Part shown: in pieces, positions 42,667 through 53,400 of the stretch
How positions within the stretch are numbered: position 1 is the stretch's first letter
Layout: each line of letters opens with the position of its first letter
Assembly: GCA_030272585.1 (NCBI GenBank)
Contig: BSYQ01000013.1
Span: forward strand, 2,604,001-2,668,000
Reading direction: 5' to 3'
Length of the DNA stretch: 64,000 nt
From: Bryopsis sp. KO-2023
Taxonomy: Eukaryota; Chlorophyta; Ulvophyceae; Bryopsidales; Bryopsidaceae
Notes under the pieces: generated by a model
Seen by the model: only the letters and a program-made list of their open reading frames with translations
Told to the model about the DNA's origin: nothing
The model's database searches: none
Position numbers and translations under genes: made by a program

Positions 42667-45600
42667 TTAAAAATCCGAGGAGTCGTAGCTCACCACCCTT
42701 GGTGGCTCACTCCTCCCCTCCCCGCCAGCTGCGGCTGCTGTGGAGGTCCCCCCTCCAGTCTCGCCACCCTCCACTGGCCTCCACCTCTGGGCCTCCCTGC
42801 GGAAGTGCCCCAACATCTCCTCCGACTCCTCCCTCTGTGCGCTCGTCACAGCGTCGCACCTTCGGAAATACTCCCTTGTGATAGCATCCCTTTTTCTCGG
42901 TTCTCCCTCGCATCTCAACCTTTCGTCGTGGATCTTTTTGAACTCCCTCTTTGTCCCTCCGTGGTGCCTCCCCCTGGTGTCCAGTATTTCTGCCTCTTGG
43001 TGATACAGATGTGTGGCCGCCGCCTCACTCATCCCCTTTCCCCGCCGAATAGCGCAGCACTCCTGCAGCACTGCCTTCTGGCGCTTGGTGACCCACAGAG
43101 GAGGGGGTTGAGGAACGTAGAGGTAGGGCTGGATAAACCCATCTGGTCGGCGTTCCCCCGGTGGCGTCTGGCTCGTCATTGAATCCTGCTGTGGCTGCTT
43201 TCCAGTGGGGGCTGCTGGCGGTTCTGGGGCGGCGCTCGTTTCTTCGATCGATCGGAGGGTTTGGTAAACTGCGACGACTGCAGCACTCTCAGGCGTCGTT
43301 GTGTGAAGGAACTCGATGGGTACGTGACCTACTCGCCGTCCAGCCACACACGGAGTGAGCCGCTTGAAACCAAAGTGGATCTCTGTACCGGTATCCACCA
43401 ACCACGGGGTCCCAATGATCAGGGATAGATGTTCGTTCTCCACTACATGGCACGGTACGATCTGTTTGCATTGTCCAAGGGCGATGGGCAGGGCAGGGAT
43501 GTACCCCAGAGCTTGCCTAGTCTCGCCATTGCAATCCCTGTACCTCCCCTTCGGTGCCTCCATCAGGTGGGTCAACCCTGTCCGTGCTAGGAGTTGGGCC
43601 GATATCACACAAGCACTCGCCCCCGTATCAATGATGGCCCCTGGTACCTTGGTCTCCATGATCTTGGCTGTGGCGGTAGTGACTGCATATGGGCTGGGCT
43701 TGCCCACTCCCTCCACAGTAGTGATTGCAGGTACTTTAGCCATGGGCACCCTCAGTGCCTTCAACCATGCATCGATCAACTCCGGGTGGTGCTGGCACAG
43801 ACTCGCCACTGGAACCTCCGTCATCAGACCCTCCACAAACTTTTTGGCCTCTGCCGCCGTAAACATTCTCTTCTCTTTTGGCTCCCCCGCCGTCTTTTTC
43901 CCCATTTTCTTTTTCTTGGTCATGGTATTCCGTGGGGACGGTGGCCGCATGGGTGGAGATAACATAGGTGGTAACATAACCGGTCTCGATCCTTGTGGCT
44001 CATCTCGTGGCCTTGGCACATCTTCTGGTTCAGGCACAGACTTTGTCTTCTCCTCCGGCTCCCGTGGGGGTTCTGGTTCCTTCTTTGGTTCCTCCATCAC
44101 AACTTCCTCCCCAGCATCTGCTCGAGGTTCTGAAGGTATTGGGCTCGTGTCCATGGGGGTTCCTCCACTGCCTCCCTGGTCCCCGTCCAAGCCTCCGTGG
44201 TCAATATCCATTTCAGAGTACCAGATTGGTGCCAGAACCTCCTCGGGTCCTTCTGTGGTGGTTGCCCCAGGGTCCGTTTGCTCAAAGTCCATCACCAGGT
44301 GGTCCCCCATTTCCGCCTGGAAGAAGTTTAAATGTTCAGGACACTGGCTGGCATAATGGCCAAGGCGCGAGCAGTGCCAACATCTGACTTTGTTCACATC
44401 ATAACGCCCTCCTCCCCAGCCTCTTCCTCCATTGCCATTGTTCCGAGTTCCCCGTCCTCTGCCTCCTCCATTTCCCCAGCCATTGCCTCTGTAGGCCCCT
44501 TGCCCTCTGCCTCCATTGATTGGCACTTGGTTTGCTCCGGTACCCCCAGTGTTTCCATAGTTCCCTCCTCCTGGCTCTGGCACATTAGGCTGTCTCACAT
44601 CCGCCACCATTCCTGATAGAGTGGAGATCATACTTTTGAGTTCGCCAAACTGCTGCCCAGAGGTTCTCACATGCTGCTCCACTCCTCTGAGTCGCGAGTC
44701 CGTGGTGGTTTGGTGTTCGCGCACCTCCTTCCTCAAATTCTCGATTTGTTCGTTCACCCGCTGATCCATAATATTTACTTCCGCCAGGACTGGCTCCATC
44801 ACTGCTTGGTCCTGCAGTTCCTCCAGTGTGTTGATCGTTGTCTTTCGCTTTGGCCCCGGCCGCACTTGTCTCTCTTCGATCTGTCTGGCTCTTGCCACTG
44901 CTTCATCCAGGGTATCTCCTGTAAAACCCAGCAGGATGGGGGCAAGATCCTCCCGCACTCCGTTCTTAAACAATTGCAGTAGAAGTTCGTCGGCCACGGC
45001 GGGACTGCCTGGGGCTCGACTCGCATTGAGTTGTTGCTGCATCTGGGAGAGTGCAGAAGCGTATTCCCCCACAGTTTCGTCATTCTTTTGTTTCCGTTCC
45101 AAGATACGGGCCACCAACGTCGCTGGCGCCACTCCAAACCTTGCCAACATGCCCATTTGTAACTCCTGCCATGTCCTTTCTGGGTTCGGCAGCCCTCCCA
45201 CATGTGTAGGGTGTCTGGCCGTCCAATTGTCCACCCATGATCGCGCTTTCCCCGTCGTATACAGGACGAGTCTCTCAATTCTCTGATCCTCATGGTCCGG
45301 CACCGCTGGTGGTACACTCCATCCTGAGCCTGTGGCGAGAATCTCGTATGACCGTATCCAGGTGGCCACATCTTCCTTCTCTGCCCCAGTGAAGGCTGTT
45401 AACTGACTGTTGATCAGCCTGTTTGGAGGTCCTCTGGGGTGGGCCATGGCACCGACTCCGCCTGGTGGGTGTGGTGGAGGAGGTGGTGGAGGAGGTGGTG
45501 GAGGGACTGGTGGTGGACCAGGTGGTACAGGTGGAACGGGTGGAGGAACAGGGGGGACTGGTGGTTGGAGATAGGGAAGTCCAACCTCAAAGGCAAATGG

Positions 45601-47688
45601 GTTCAGCGGGGGCTGGTCCGGTAACGGTTCTTCTTCAGCACTGGAGGATGATCCACTCTCGCCTTCTTCTTCGTCAAAGGCAAAAAATGGGTTCAGCGGG
45701 GGCTGATCTGGGGGTAACGATCCTTCCCCAGAACTGGAGGTCGACTCTCTTTCGCCTTCTCCTTCGTGGGACTCTTCCTCGTCTGAAGTGGTACTCGATG
45801 GCTCAGAAGGGTCCTCTGGAAACCCTGGCTCGATACGATAGGCTCTTCCTTCCGCCCAACTAGCGGCGCTGTGGTACTCAGTTCCTCCGCCTGATCCCGC
45901 TCCGTTGGTCTCTCCGCTACTCCCTGGAACGGCCGCACTTCCTCCTTCCTCAACTGGTTCAACACCGGCTTCCTCGTGGTCAGTGGTTCCAACAAGATCT
46001 CCTTCAGAGGCTCCTTCTTCAACAGGTTCGACTCCGACTTCTTCCACAACAACCTCGGCTTCCTCTTGGTCAGTGGCTCCAACAAGATCTCCTTCAGAGG
46101 CTCCTTCTCCAACAGGTTCGACTCCGACTTCTTCCACAACAACCTCGGCTTCCTCTTGGTCAGTGGCTCCAACAAGATCTCCTTCGGCGGAGGCTCCTTC
46201 TTCAACAGGTTCGACTTCGACTTCTTCCACAACAACCTCGGCTTCCTCTTGGTCAGTGGCTCCAACAAGATCTCCTTCGGAGGCTCCTTCTTCAACAGGT
46301 TCGACTTCGACTTCTTCCACAACAACCTCGGCTTCCTCTTGGTCAGTGGCTCCAACAAGATCTCCTTCGGAGGCTCCTTCTTCAACAGGTTCGACTTCGA
46401 CTTCTTCCACAACAACCTCGGCTTCCTCTTGGTCAGTGGCTCCAACAAGATCTCCTTCAGAGGCTCCTTCTTCAACAGGTTCGACTCCGACTTCTTCCAC
46501 AACAACCTCGGCTTCCTCTTGGTCAGTGGCTCCAACAAGATCTCCTTCGGAGGCTCCTTCTTCAACGGGTTCGACTTCGACTTCTTCCACAACAACCTCG
46601 GCTTCCTCTTGGTCAGTGGCTCCAACAAGATCTCCTTCGGAGGCTCCTTCTTCAACAGGTTCGACTTCGACTTCTTCCACAACAACCTCGGCTTCCTCTT
46701 GGTCAGTGGCTCCAACAAGATCTCCTTCGGAGGCTCCTTCTTCAACGGGTTCGACTTCGACTTCTTCCACAACAACCTCGGCTTCCTCTTGGTCAGTGGC
46801 TCCAACAAGATCTCCTTCGGAGGCTCCTTCTTCAACAGGTTCGACTTCGACTTCTTCCACAACAACCTCGGCTTCCTCTTGGTCAGTGGCTCCAACAAGA
46901 TCTCCTTCCGAGGCTCCTTCTTCAACAGGTTCGACTCCGACTTCTTCTACAACAACCTCGGCTTCCCAATCACGGGGAAAGTCTTCGTGGCTCTCTCTTT
47001 CCTCGTCCTCCGACTCAACCCTGGGCTGCTCTCTCGCGCCGCCTTGCTCAGTCTCGTCGTGCACTGTCTCCGCGCTGCCACCAAGGCTCTCTTCACTGAT
47101 CTCGCTGTCCGGTTTTTCCTCAGGTTCTCCAACTCCTCCAACTTCTCCTGCGCCGCCACTCAGATCTGGGGAATTTCTGCTTGCCGGGCGTGATCCCTCG
47201 GCGTCTCCCCCCGTTCTTTGGTGGTACTCGTCTTCAAGACCCTTGAGGAACTTCGTTTTCCACTGCTGCTCGGCTTTTTGCAGTTCCTCCGATACTCGTT
47301 CTTCCACTCGCTCTGTACCCAGCCGTGCTGCCTCGTGCTCTCCCCAGAACAGCCGTGAGACCTCGTGATCACGCGCTCTGTCTCGGGCTAGCTTGAAAAG
47401 ACCAGATAAGTCGTTACTGAACAGCTCACGAGTTTGTGAGTCCCCCTCTTCCTTGGTTAACAGGCCTGTGAGTACACTCTGATATATCCACCAAAAACTC
47501 TTCGCGCGGAAACGATGGCACCACACAGCAACCCACTCGTCCTCAAATATGGCAGGTATGGGTCCGATAAACTCAGGGTGTATTGTCAGGGGTGGTCTAT
47601 AAGCTACTTCCTCTGCAACCTGTTCCCGTTCCTGCCAATGGTATAGGCGCAGGCGAAAGCCAGCCGCCTTTAACTCCTGATCGTCCAG
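42667..47688 (-). CDS. gag: E3B Gag-protease with AUG-free extension
   Basis: Same layout as E3A. The proposed CTG start is at 47688 in AGTCTGG context; the first ATG is at 45447. No ATG in any frame lies between 48018 and 45448 on this strand. It has eleven 30-residue acidic repeats, a Pro-rich tract, capsid-like region, CCHC knuckle CWHCSRLGHYASQC and IIDTGASACVIS. Small differences from E3A (for example E/V at a few sites, a 3-nt insert in one repeat) keep the frame, which argues the extension is translated. Confidence 0.87.
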   Translation of the reverse strand: MDDQELKAAGFRLRLYHWQEREQVAEEVAYRPPLTIHPEFIGPIPAIFEDEWVAVWCHRFRAKSFWWIYQSVLTGLLTKEEGDSQTRELFSNDLSGLFKLARDRARDHEVSRLFWGEHEAARLGTERVEERVSEELQKAEQQWKTKFLKGLEDEYHQRTGGDAEGSRPASRNSPDLSGGAGEVGGVGEPEEKPDSEISEESLGGSAETVHDETEQGGAREQPRVESEDEERESHEDFPRDWEAEVVVEEVGVEPVEEGASEGDLVGATDQEEAEVVVEEVEVEPVEEGASEGDLVGATDQEEAEVVVEEVEVEPVEEGASEGDLVGATDQEEAEVVVEEVEVEPVEEGASEGDLVGATDQEEAEVVVEEVEVEPVEEGASEGDLVGATDQEEAEVVVEEVGVEPVEEGASEGDLVGATDQEEAEVVVEEVEVEPVEEGASEGDLVGATDQEEAEVVVEEVEVEPVEEGASEGDLVGATDQEEAEVVVEEVEVEPVEEGASAEGDLVGATDQEEAEVVVEEVGVEPVGEGASEGDLVGATDQEEAEVVVEEVGVEPVEEGASEGDLVGTTDHEEAGVEPVEEGGSAAVPGSSGETNGAGSGGGTEYHSAASWAEGRAYRIEPGFPEDPSEPSSTTSDEEESHEGEGERESTSSSGEGSLPPDQPPLNPFFAFDEEEGESGSSSSAEEEPLPDQPPLNPFAFEVGLPYLQPPVPPVPPPVPPVPPGPPPVPPPPPPPPPPPHPPGGVGAMAHPRGPPNRLINSQLTAFTGAEKEDVATWIRSYEILATGSGWSVPPAVPDHEDQRIERLVLYTTGKARSWVDNWTARHPTHVGGLPNPERTWQELQMGMLARFGVAPATLVARILERKQKNDETVGEYASALSQMQQQLNASRAPGSPAVADELLLQLFKNGVREDLAPILLGFTGDTLDEAVARARQIEERQVRPGPKRKTTINTLEELQDQAVMEPVLAEVNIMDQRVNEQIENLRKEVREHQTTTDSRLRGVEQHVRTSGQQFGELKSMISTLSGMVADVRQPNVPEPGGGNYGNTGGTGANQVPINGGRGQGAYRGNGWGNGGGRGRGTRNNGNGGRGWGGGRYDVNKVRCWHCSRLGHYASQCPEHLNFFQAEMGDHLVMDFEQTDPGATTTEGPEEVLAPIWYSEMDIDHGGLDGDQGGSGGTPMDTSPIPSEPRADAGEEVVMEEPKKEPEPPREPEEKTKSVPEPEDVPRPRDEPQGSRPVMLPPMLSPPMRPPSPRNTMTKKKKMGKKTAGEPKEKRMFTAAEAKKFVEGLMTEVPVASLCQHHPELIDAWLKALRVPMAKVPAITTVEGVGKPSPYAVTTATAKIMETKVPGAIIDTGASACVISAQLLARTGLTHLMEAPKGRYRDCNGETRQALGYIPALPIALGQCKQIVPCHVVENEHLSLIIGTPWLVDTGTEIHFGFKRLTPCVAGRRVGHVPIEFLHTTTPESAAVVAVYQTLRSIEETSAAPEPPAAPTGKQPQQDSMTSQTPPGERRPDGFIQPYLYVPQPPPLWVTKRQKAVLQECCAIRRGKGMSEAAATHLYHQEAEILDTRGRHHGGTKREFKKIHDERLRCEGEPRKRDAITREYFRRCDAVTSAQREESEEMLGHFRREAQRWRPVEGGETGGGTSTAAAAGGEGRSEPPRVVSYDSSDF
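45972..46964 (-). repeat. Eleven tandem 90-bp repeats in E3B gag
   Basis: Eleven units, one with a 3-nt insertion (codes ASAEGD), then a shortened decayed unit. Three more than in E3A. Confidence 0.96.
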
Positions 47689-47762
47689 ACTGCCTTCCTG
47701 CACGTTTTTCCAGAATGTGTAGCACGCCTGCTGCAGCACAGCTCAAAAGTGTGCGCACCCTG

Positions 47763-47774
47763 GCTCCGAAACCA
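47763..47774 (-). other. E3B primer-binding site
   Basis: TGGTTTCGGAGC on the minus strand, next to U5. Confidence 0.8.
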
Positions 47775-48303
47775 ACAAATAGGGTACCCTTGACCGCTGG
47801 GGTCACCCCTGCAGCCGTACTTAACGGTTGTGATGGCGTTTCTGCAGAACGGGAACGGCGGAAGTGGGGACAGCCCCTCTTGTACTTGATCACACGGCCT
47901 TTGCAAGGCTCCTTACTCAGGACTCTTCACACAAGCTTTCTTACAACAATCAATAAAGGGTCCAAACCCGAATAAACACAAAAGCCCCACCCAGAATGTC
48001 CAATAACCTAAGATCAGCCATTAAATAGGCTGCCGCCTGACTCACCCTAGTCCCACTGATCACCTAGGATCCCACCTACTGATGGGGACTACCTAACCTA
48101 TCAAACCTAGCTGATCTTCCTAACCTCCCTCAATCCCTTCCCTTAGTCTACCCCTAGGACCGTCCAACCTAGCCATTTCCGCAGCTGGACTGCTACTTCC
48201 AGACTGTGGCTGGACTGTCCTAACTACCCCTCCTCTACCCGATAGCACTCTGGCCTTGGCCAATGTGACGAAATCGGTGGAGGCGACGTGGTTTGGGGTT
48301 ACA
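47775..48303 (-). repeat. E3B 5' LTR
   Basis: 529 bp. It ends in TTTGT at 47775, directly before PBS TGGTTTCGGAGC (47774-47763). It lacks the terminal GGTTACA seen in the 3' LTR. Confidence 0.93.
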
Positions 48304-48309
48304 GGCGAC

Positions 48310-50288
48310 ACCTGAAGGGGTGGCGGAGGTGGTTCGGTCCCACAAAGGGGAATAAAGGGAAAAGGGGAAGAGGGCGGCGTGGCAAGCGTGCGGGTAAACG
48401 AGAACAGTGGCGTCGAGCAGGCAGGAGGATCAAGGAGCAGGAAGCGAGAATGCAACGCCAAACGGAAGAAGTAGAAAGGGCCAGGAGTCTGTGGCCGGAC
48501 TCATGGGCCATGCAATGCTTAAACCATAGCAGAACAGTGGAGGCAGAAATCCTTATGAGGGAGGGAATGGGAGAAGAAAAAGAAAAAAAGGGAAAAGAAA
48601 ATTCAAGGGAAAGGAAAGCCAAAGAAACAGAAAAAGAAGAGGAAAGAAAAGAAAAAGGAGAAAGAAAAGAAAGGTTTGGGTTGAGGGAAATGGGACAGGC
48701 AGCAGTTCAGCTGCAGGAAAATCAGATTTGGGCAGGGGTGGTTCCCCTTGGGACTTCTGATGTAGAAAATAAAACGTTTGCCACAGAAAAGGAAAGGGAA
48801 GAGAAAAAGGTGTCACTTAGAGAAAAACTGGAAGAACTGAAAATTAGTCCCCATCTTACCCCCCACCAAAGAAAAGAGCTGCTGGAGCTTCTGCAGCAGT
48901 ACCCCGATGCCTGTGCTTGGTCCTCGGATCAAGTCGGGCAAACCAACATTTTATACCACGAGATCCCCACCGGAGATCATCCCCCCATCAGGCAGAATCC
49001 CTACCGGTTCAGTTTTGCGGAGAACCAGGTAGTCAAATCGGAGGTGGCGAGGATGCTCCTGGATGGAGTGGTGCGGAAGTCAAAGTCCCCGTGGGCCTCA
49101 CCGATCGTCTTGGTTCCAAAGCCAGATGGGTCGGTGCGGTTCTGTGTTGATTACCGCAAGCTCAACAAGGTGACCACCCGAGATAGCTTTCCTCTCCCGA
49201 GGATAGAGGATGCGATCAACCAGTTCTCGGAGGCCAAGTTCTTCACCGCTTTGGATTTGAGATCAGGGTATTGGCAGGTCAGGATGAGCACTGCCTCCGC
49301 GGAGAAAACGGCCTTCATCACACAGGAGGGGCTGTATGAGTTCGTGGTGATGCCCTTCGGGCTCAGTAACGCCCCAGCGACATTCCAAAGGATGATGAAC
49401 GAGGTACTGGGACCTATGCTGTGGAAGGGGGTGATCGTGTATTTGGATGATATCATCATCTATGCGGAGACTTGGGAAAAGCATCAGGAGATCTTGGCAG
49501 AGGTGCTGCAGCGGCTGAAGGAGGCCAACCTGAGGATCAGCCCGAGGAAATCGGACTTCGGGTTTGAGGAGCTACTCTACTTGGGCCACATCGTGGGAAA
49601 AGGGGAAATCAAGATGAATCCGAAGAAGGTAGCCACAGTGGAGCTGCAGGAGCCACCGGTGGATGTGTCTACTCTGAGGTCCTTCCTTGGCCTTACTTCT
49701 TACTACAGGAGATTTGTGCGCGACTATGCAAGGATCGCTGCACCTCTGACGGAGTTGTTGAAGAAGGATGTGCCATTTGAATGGAGGGAACGACAACAAC
49801 AAGCATTTGAGAGGCTGAAGAAAAGCATAACCGATCAACCAGTCCTGGCTCCACCACAGCCACACCTACCATACACTCTGCAGACAGACTGGAGCAGCCA
49901 GGCTGTGGGGGCAGTACTCTGCCAGAAGGATGAGCAAGGGAGAGAGCATGTGGTAGCCTATGCCAGCAAAAGACTCAACCCAGCGGAGAAGAACTATTCG
50001 GTAGTGGAGGGGGAGTGCCTGGCAGTGGTATGGGCTTGCACCCTATTCAGGCCATACATCTATGGCACGGAATTTGTGCTGCAGACAGACCAGCGGGCAT
50101 TACAGTGGTTGATGACAGGTACTAAACTGACGGGAAAACTGATGAGGTGGGCACTCCGCCTACAGGAGTTTGATTTCAGGATTGAGTTCCGCGCTGGAAA
50201 AAGCAATGCGAATGCGGATGCACTGACCAGGCTTCCAGTTCCACTGGATCATCCGATAGTCAGTGGATCCACAGCACTTCGTCCATAA
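48310..50288 (+). CDS. pol: E3A RT-RNase H, cut off from gag by E3B
   Basis: Resumes after the right TSD (GGCGAC). The frame matches the pre-insertion -1 frame. It is nearly identical to E3B pol, with YLDD, RNase H D-E-D and linker intact. The first few codons lie left of E3B (35357-35392). Expression with Gag is broken by the 12.9-kb insert, but the RT module has no internal damage. It stops at TAA 50286-50288. Confidence 0.93.
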
Positions 50289-50474
50289 GGATCTTCCGGG
50301 GATCTCAAGATCATGGCTGGAAAAAGAGGAACCATTGTTGGTCCAATGGGGGTACTTCTAGACTGAAGGCAAGGCCACACGAACCCCGAAAAAGTAGCGT
50401 GGAACACCGTGACCGTTCGGACTTCGTGATTTGCCACAGTTGCTGCCGTGATCAAAGGAGGAGGTCAAAGGAGA

Positions 50475-53400
50475 ATGGATCCATGGGCGGATGCGGAACT
50501 GATGGAATTCTTGAAAACAACGGCATTACCCGCTGAGAAACGAGCAAAAGCGAGGGTGCGAAAAAGGGGTCAGAGATATCGATGGGTGGGAGGAGATCTA
50601 CACCCACTCAAGTGCTTGAGTAAACAAGGAGAATGGCTAGAGGTGCCAAAAGAGGAGCAAAGGCCAACTGTGGTCCGAAAAGTCCACAGAGAAAATGCGC
50701 ACATCGGCGGCAGAGGATTGTGCCAGAAAGTGCAGCAGAGATACTGGTGGCCATATATAAGGAAAGAGGTAGAACAAGTGTGGCAGACGTGCCACAGCTG
50801 CAGAAGAAGTCAGAAAGCGCCTAAGGAACGACACCCATTAAGGCAGCATATACCGTTAAGAGCCTGGGAGAGACTGGGTATGGACTTGATCACCCTGCCC
50901 ACCACCGGAACGGGAGAAAAATATGTGATAGTCATGGTAGACTACTTCACCAAGTGGACGATCGCCGGGGCATTAACGAGTAAGAGGAGTTCTGCGGTGG
51001 CGGCGTGGCTGAAGGCCTCGGTGTTCCATCCATATGGACCGCCCGCCTCCATCATCACAGACAACGGGAGTGAATTCGAAGGAGAGGTGGCAGAACTTCT
51101 ACAGCAGTGGGGAGTCCAGTTGAGGAAAGGACGCCCATACCACCCGGAGACCAATGGGCTGGTCGAAAGAATGAACCGGGAGATACAACAACTATTGCGG
51201 AGGGAGTGTGGCGGCGGGATCACGCCCCAATGGCCGGAGAAACTGCAGGAGGTGATTTATGCTATCAACACCAGGGAACACACCTCCACCGGACTCAGCC
51301 CCGCCAAGGCATTGTTTTTCCGGGAGTTTTCCACCAAAACCAAACGAAATGAACGCTTAGCAGAATTGCGAGGGGAGTTACGCCGGGCAGATGCAGTGGA
51401 GCTGCAGCGCCAGGTCACCCTGAGGTTTATGAATGAGGAGAGGAAAGCTCAGGAGGGGAGTATTGCCAGAGCCTTGCAGAAAGCAAGGGTCAAACAGCAG
51501 CTGGGGCACCTCTGGGAGACGATCAGGCGGGGTAAAGCTCCAGCAGAACTGAAAGTAGGGGACATGGTGATGTTGTGCTCAACTCGGTTCCCCTACCACC
51601 CCAAGGAGATGGAATTCAATCAGGGGCCATGGATGGTCCAGGAATTACGTGGGGACTTGGTAAAGGTGGGTCAGACCCCAAGGGATGCATGGACTGTGGA
51701 CAGGGTACAGTGTCGCCTCATTGAGAGGACGGACGTGGAGGAGTCTCGTGGCGGAAGTGCAGAAAAACCCGACAGCGGCGGCGAATTGTTAGACGAATTT
51801 GCACTTTTCGAGAGCCCAGCGACCATGTTCCGATTCGTATGTTTCCTGGCCATCATATGCGGCGTGTTGAGTAGTGGCGGAGGCGGAGTAGGGCCAATCG
51901 GTGGCGCACGTGAGGGTGGCGGCGATCAGCCAGAGCGAGGGGGCAGTGGGTCATCGCAAGGGGGTGGCGGAAATCAACCAGGGCAAGGAAATGACGACAC
52001 ACCCATGGCTGAATCCGGCAGCCTCGATACAGCAGATTTGGAGGCGGAATATGGATTGCAGGAGGAGGAGACAGTGGAGGAGTTGGTCAGCGAGCCCATG
52101 GTGGAGATCGCCTTACCAGCAGCCGGGCCATCACAACCTCCACCAGTAGAACTCCCGGCCACCTTCCGAAATCTGCCGGTGGAGCTGCAAATGGATGCAG
52201 TGGCCGCGTACTTTGCGGCGATCCTTGCGAGCCATATGACCCAGCCGGAAACCCAGAATGTTGCCACCCAAACCGACGAAGAAGAGCAGCGGGATCAGGG
52301 GTCGCAGGCTACCTGCGACATGGTGCCGTGGAATCAATGGGAGCAACAACGGAGGCGGATGAAGAAGATGGCGGACCTCTTGGATCGCCAGAAGGATCGA
52401 ATCGCGGAACTGACGGGGAAGGAAAAAGGATCGCTACACCCCCGAAGCAGCCACCCACGAAAGAAAACGGTGAAAAACCTCAAGGCTGGGGACATTGGGG
52501 AAGGAGGAAAGCCACCTCCTCAGTTGGGTCCAGAAGACTTGGAGGAAGCTACAGCAACATTAACAGGAGAACAGCCACTCCATCAGCCTGGACAAGGAGG
52601 TCTGGAGGGATCAACAGCAGCAACAGCAGCTACAGCAACAACAGCAGCCACAGGAGGAGGGCAGCATGAGGAAACCACAGTGGGGGAAGGCTCAGGATTG
52701 GTTGGGAGTGAAGCAGGGACTGGGGAGAAAGTGGGGGAGGAGCAGCCAACAACACCAGAAGATGAACCCCCAGCTCCAGCTGATGTGATCCCAGGAAGCC
52801 CACCACATCCACAGCCACTGTCGGCTCAGGAATGGGCGGAGGTGCAGAGGGAGGAAAGAGATCGGTCGTTGGCGGGACACCAGCCGCTGCCTGGGATGCA
52901 TTACCGGAGAGGATGGGAGGAGAGGGTGTCACAGCCTCGTGTGGAGGAACCTGATCCAGTTCCGTTTGCCCACCAAGCGGAGCAAGCAGGACCCCAGGAT
53001 CCACCAGCTGAACTCCCAACGACGGAGGAAGTGCCTCCAGCCTCCCAACTCGTCTTGCTGCCACCAGGGCCAATCAGACCACCAGCTCCACCCATGGCGG
53101 GACCTCGGCCACCACGCCCCTTCCAGATGTTCCAGAATGTCCAAGCCCCATTCGCGTTCGGAGCAGGAACTCCCACAGGAACTACCCCGGGATTAAGCCA
53201 AAGCGGGACTCCAGCATCGAAGGGAGGAGCGCCAAGGAAGGGCCCAACCACTAGACTCGCCTCAGGAAAAGGGAAGCTCAAGAAGGTCGTCTTGGATTTT
53301 TCAGGAACGGATACGGAGACTGGCGAGGACGAAGGGCCCCCAGACGGAACAGCACCGGGTGATGGAAAGGGACAGCACGGCCAGAGCAGCGGCGGCGGCA

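Larger units (their letters stand above)
35393..48303 (-). mobile_element. E3B: complete 12.9-kb E3 copy, reverse orientation, inside E3A
   Basis: On the minus strand it runs TGTAACC (48303) to GGTTACA (35393). TSD GGCGAC is at 35387-35392 and 48304-48309, just after the gag-pol junction of E3A. It is uninterrupted and is the best reference copy of the family. Its two 529-bp LTRs look identical to each other and differ slightly from those of E3A, so it is an independent and recent insertion. Confidence 0.95.
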
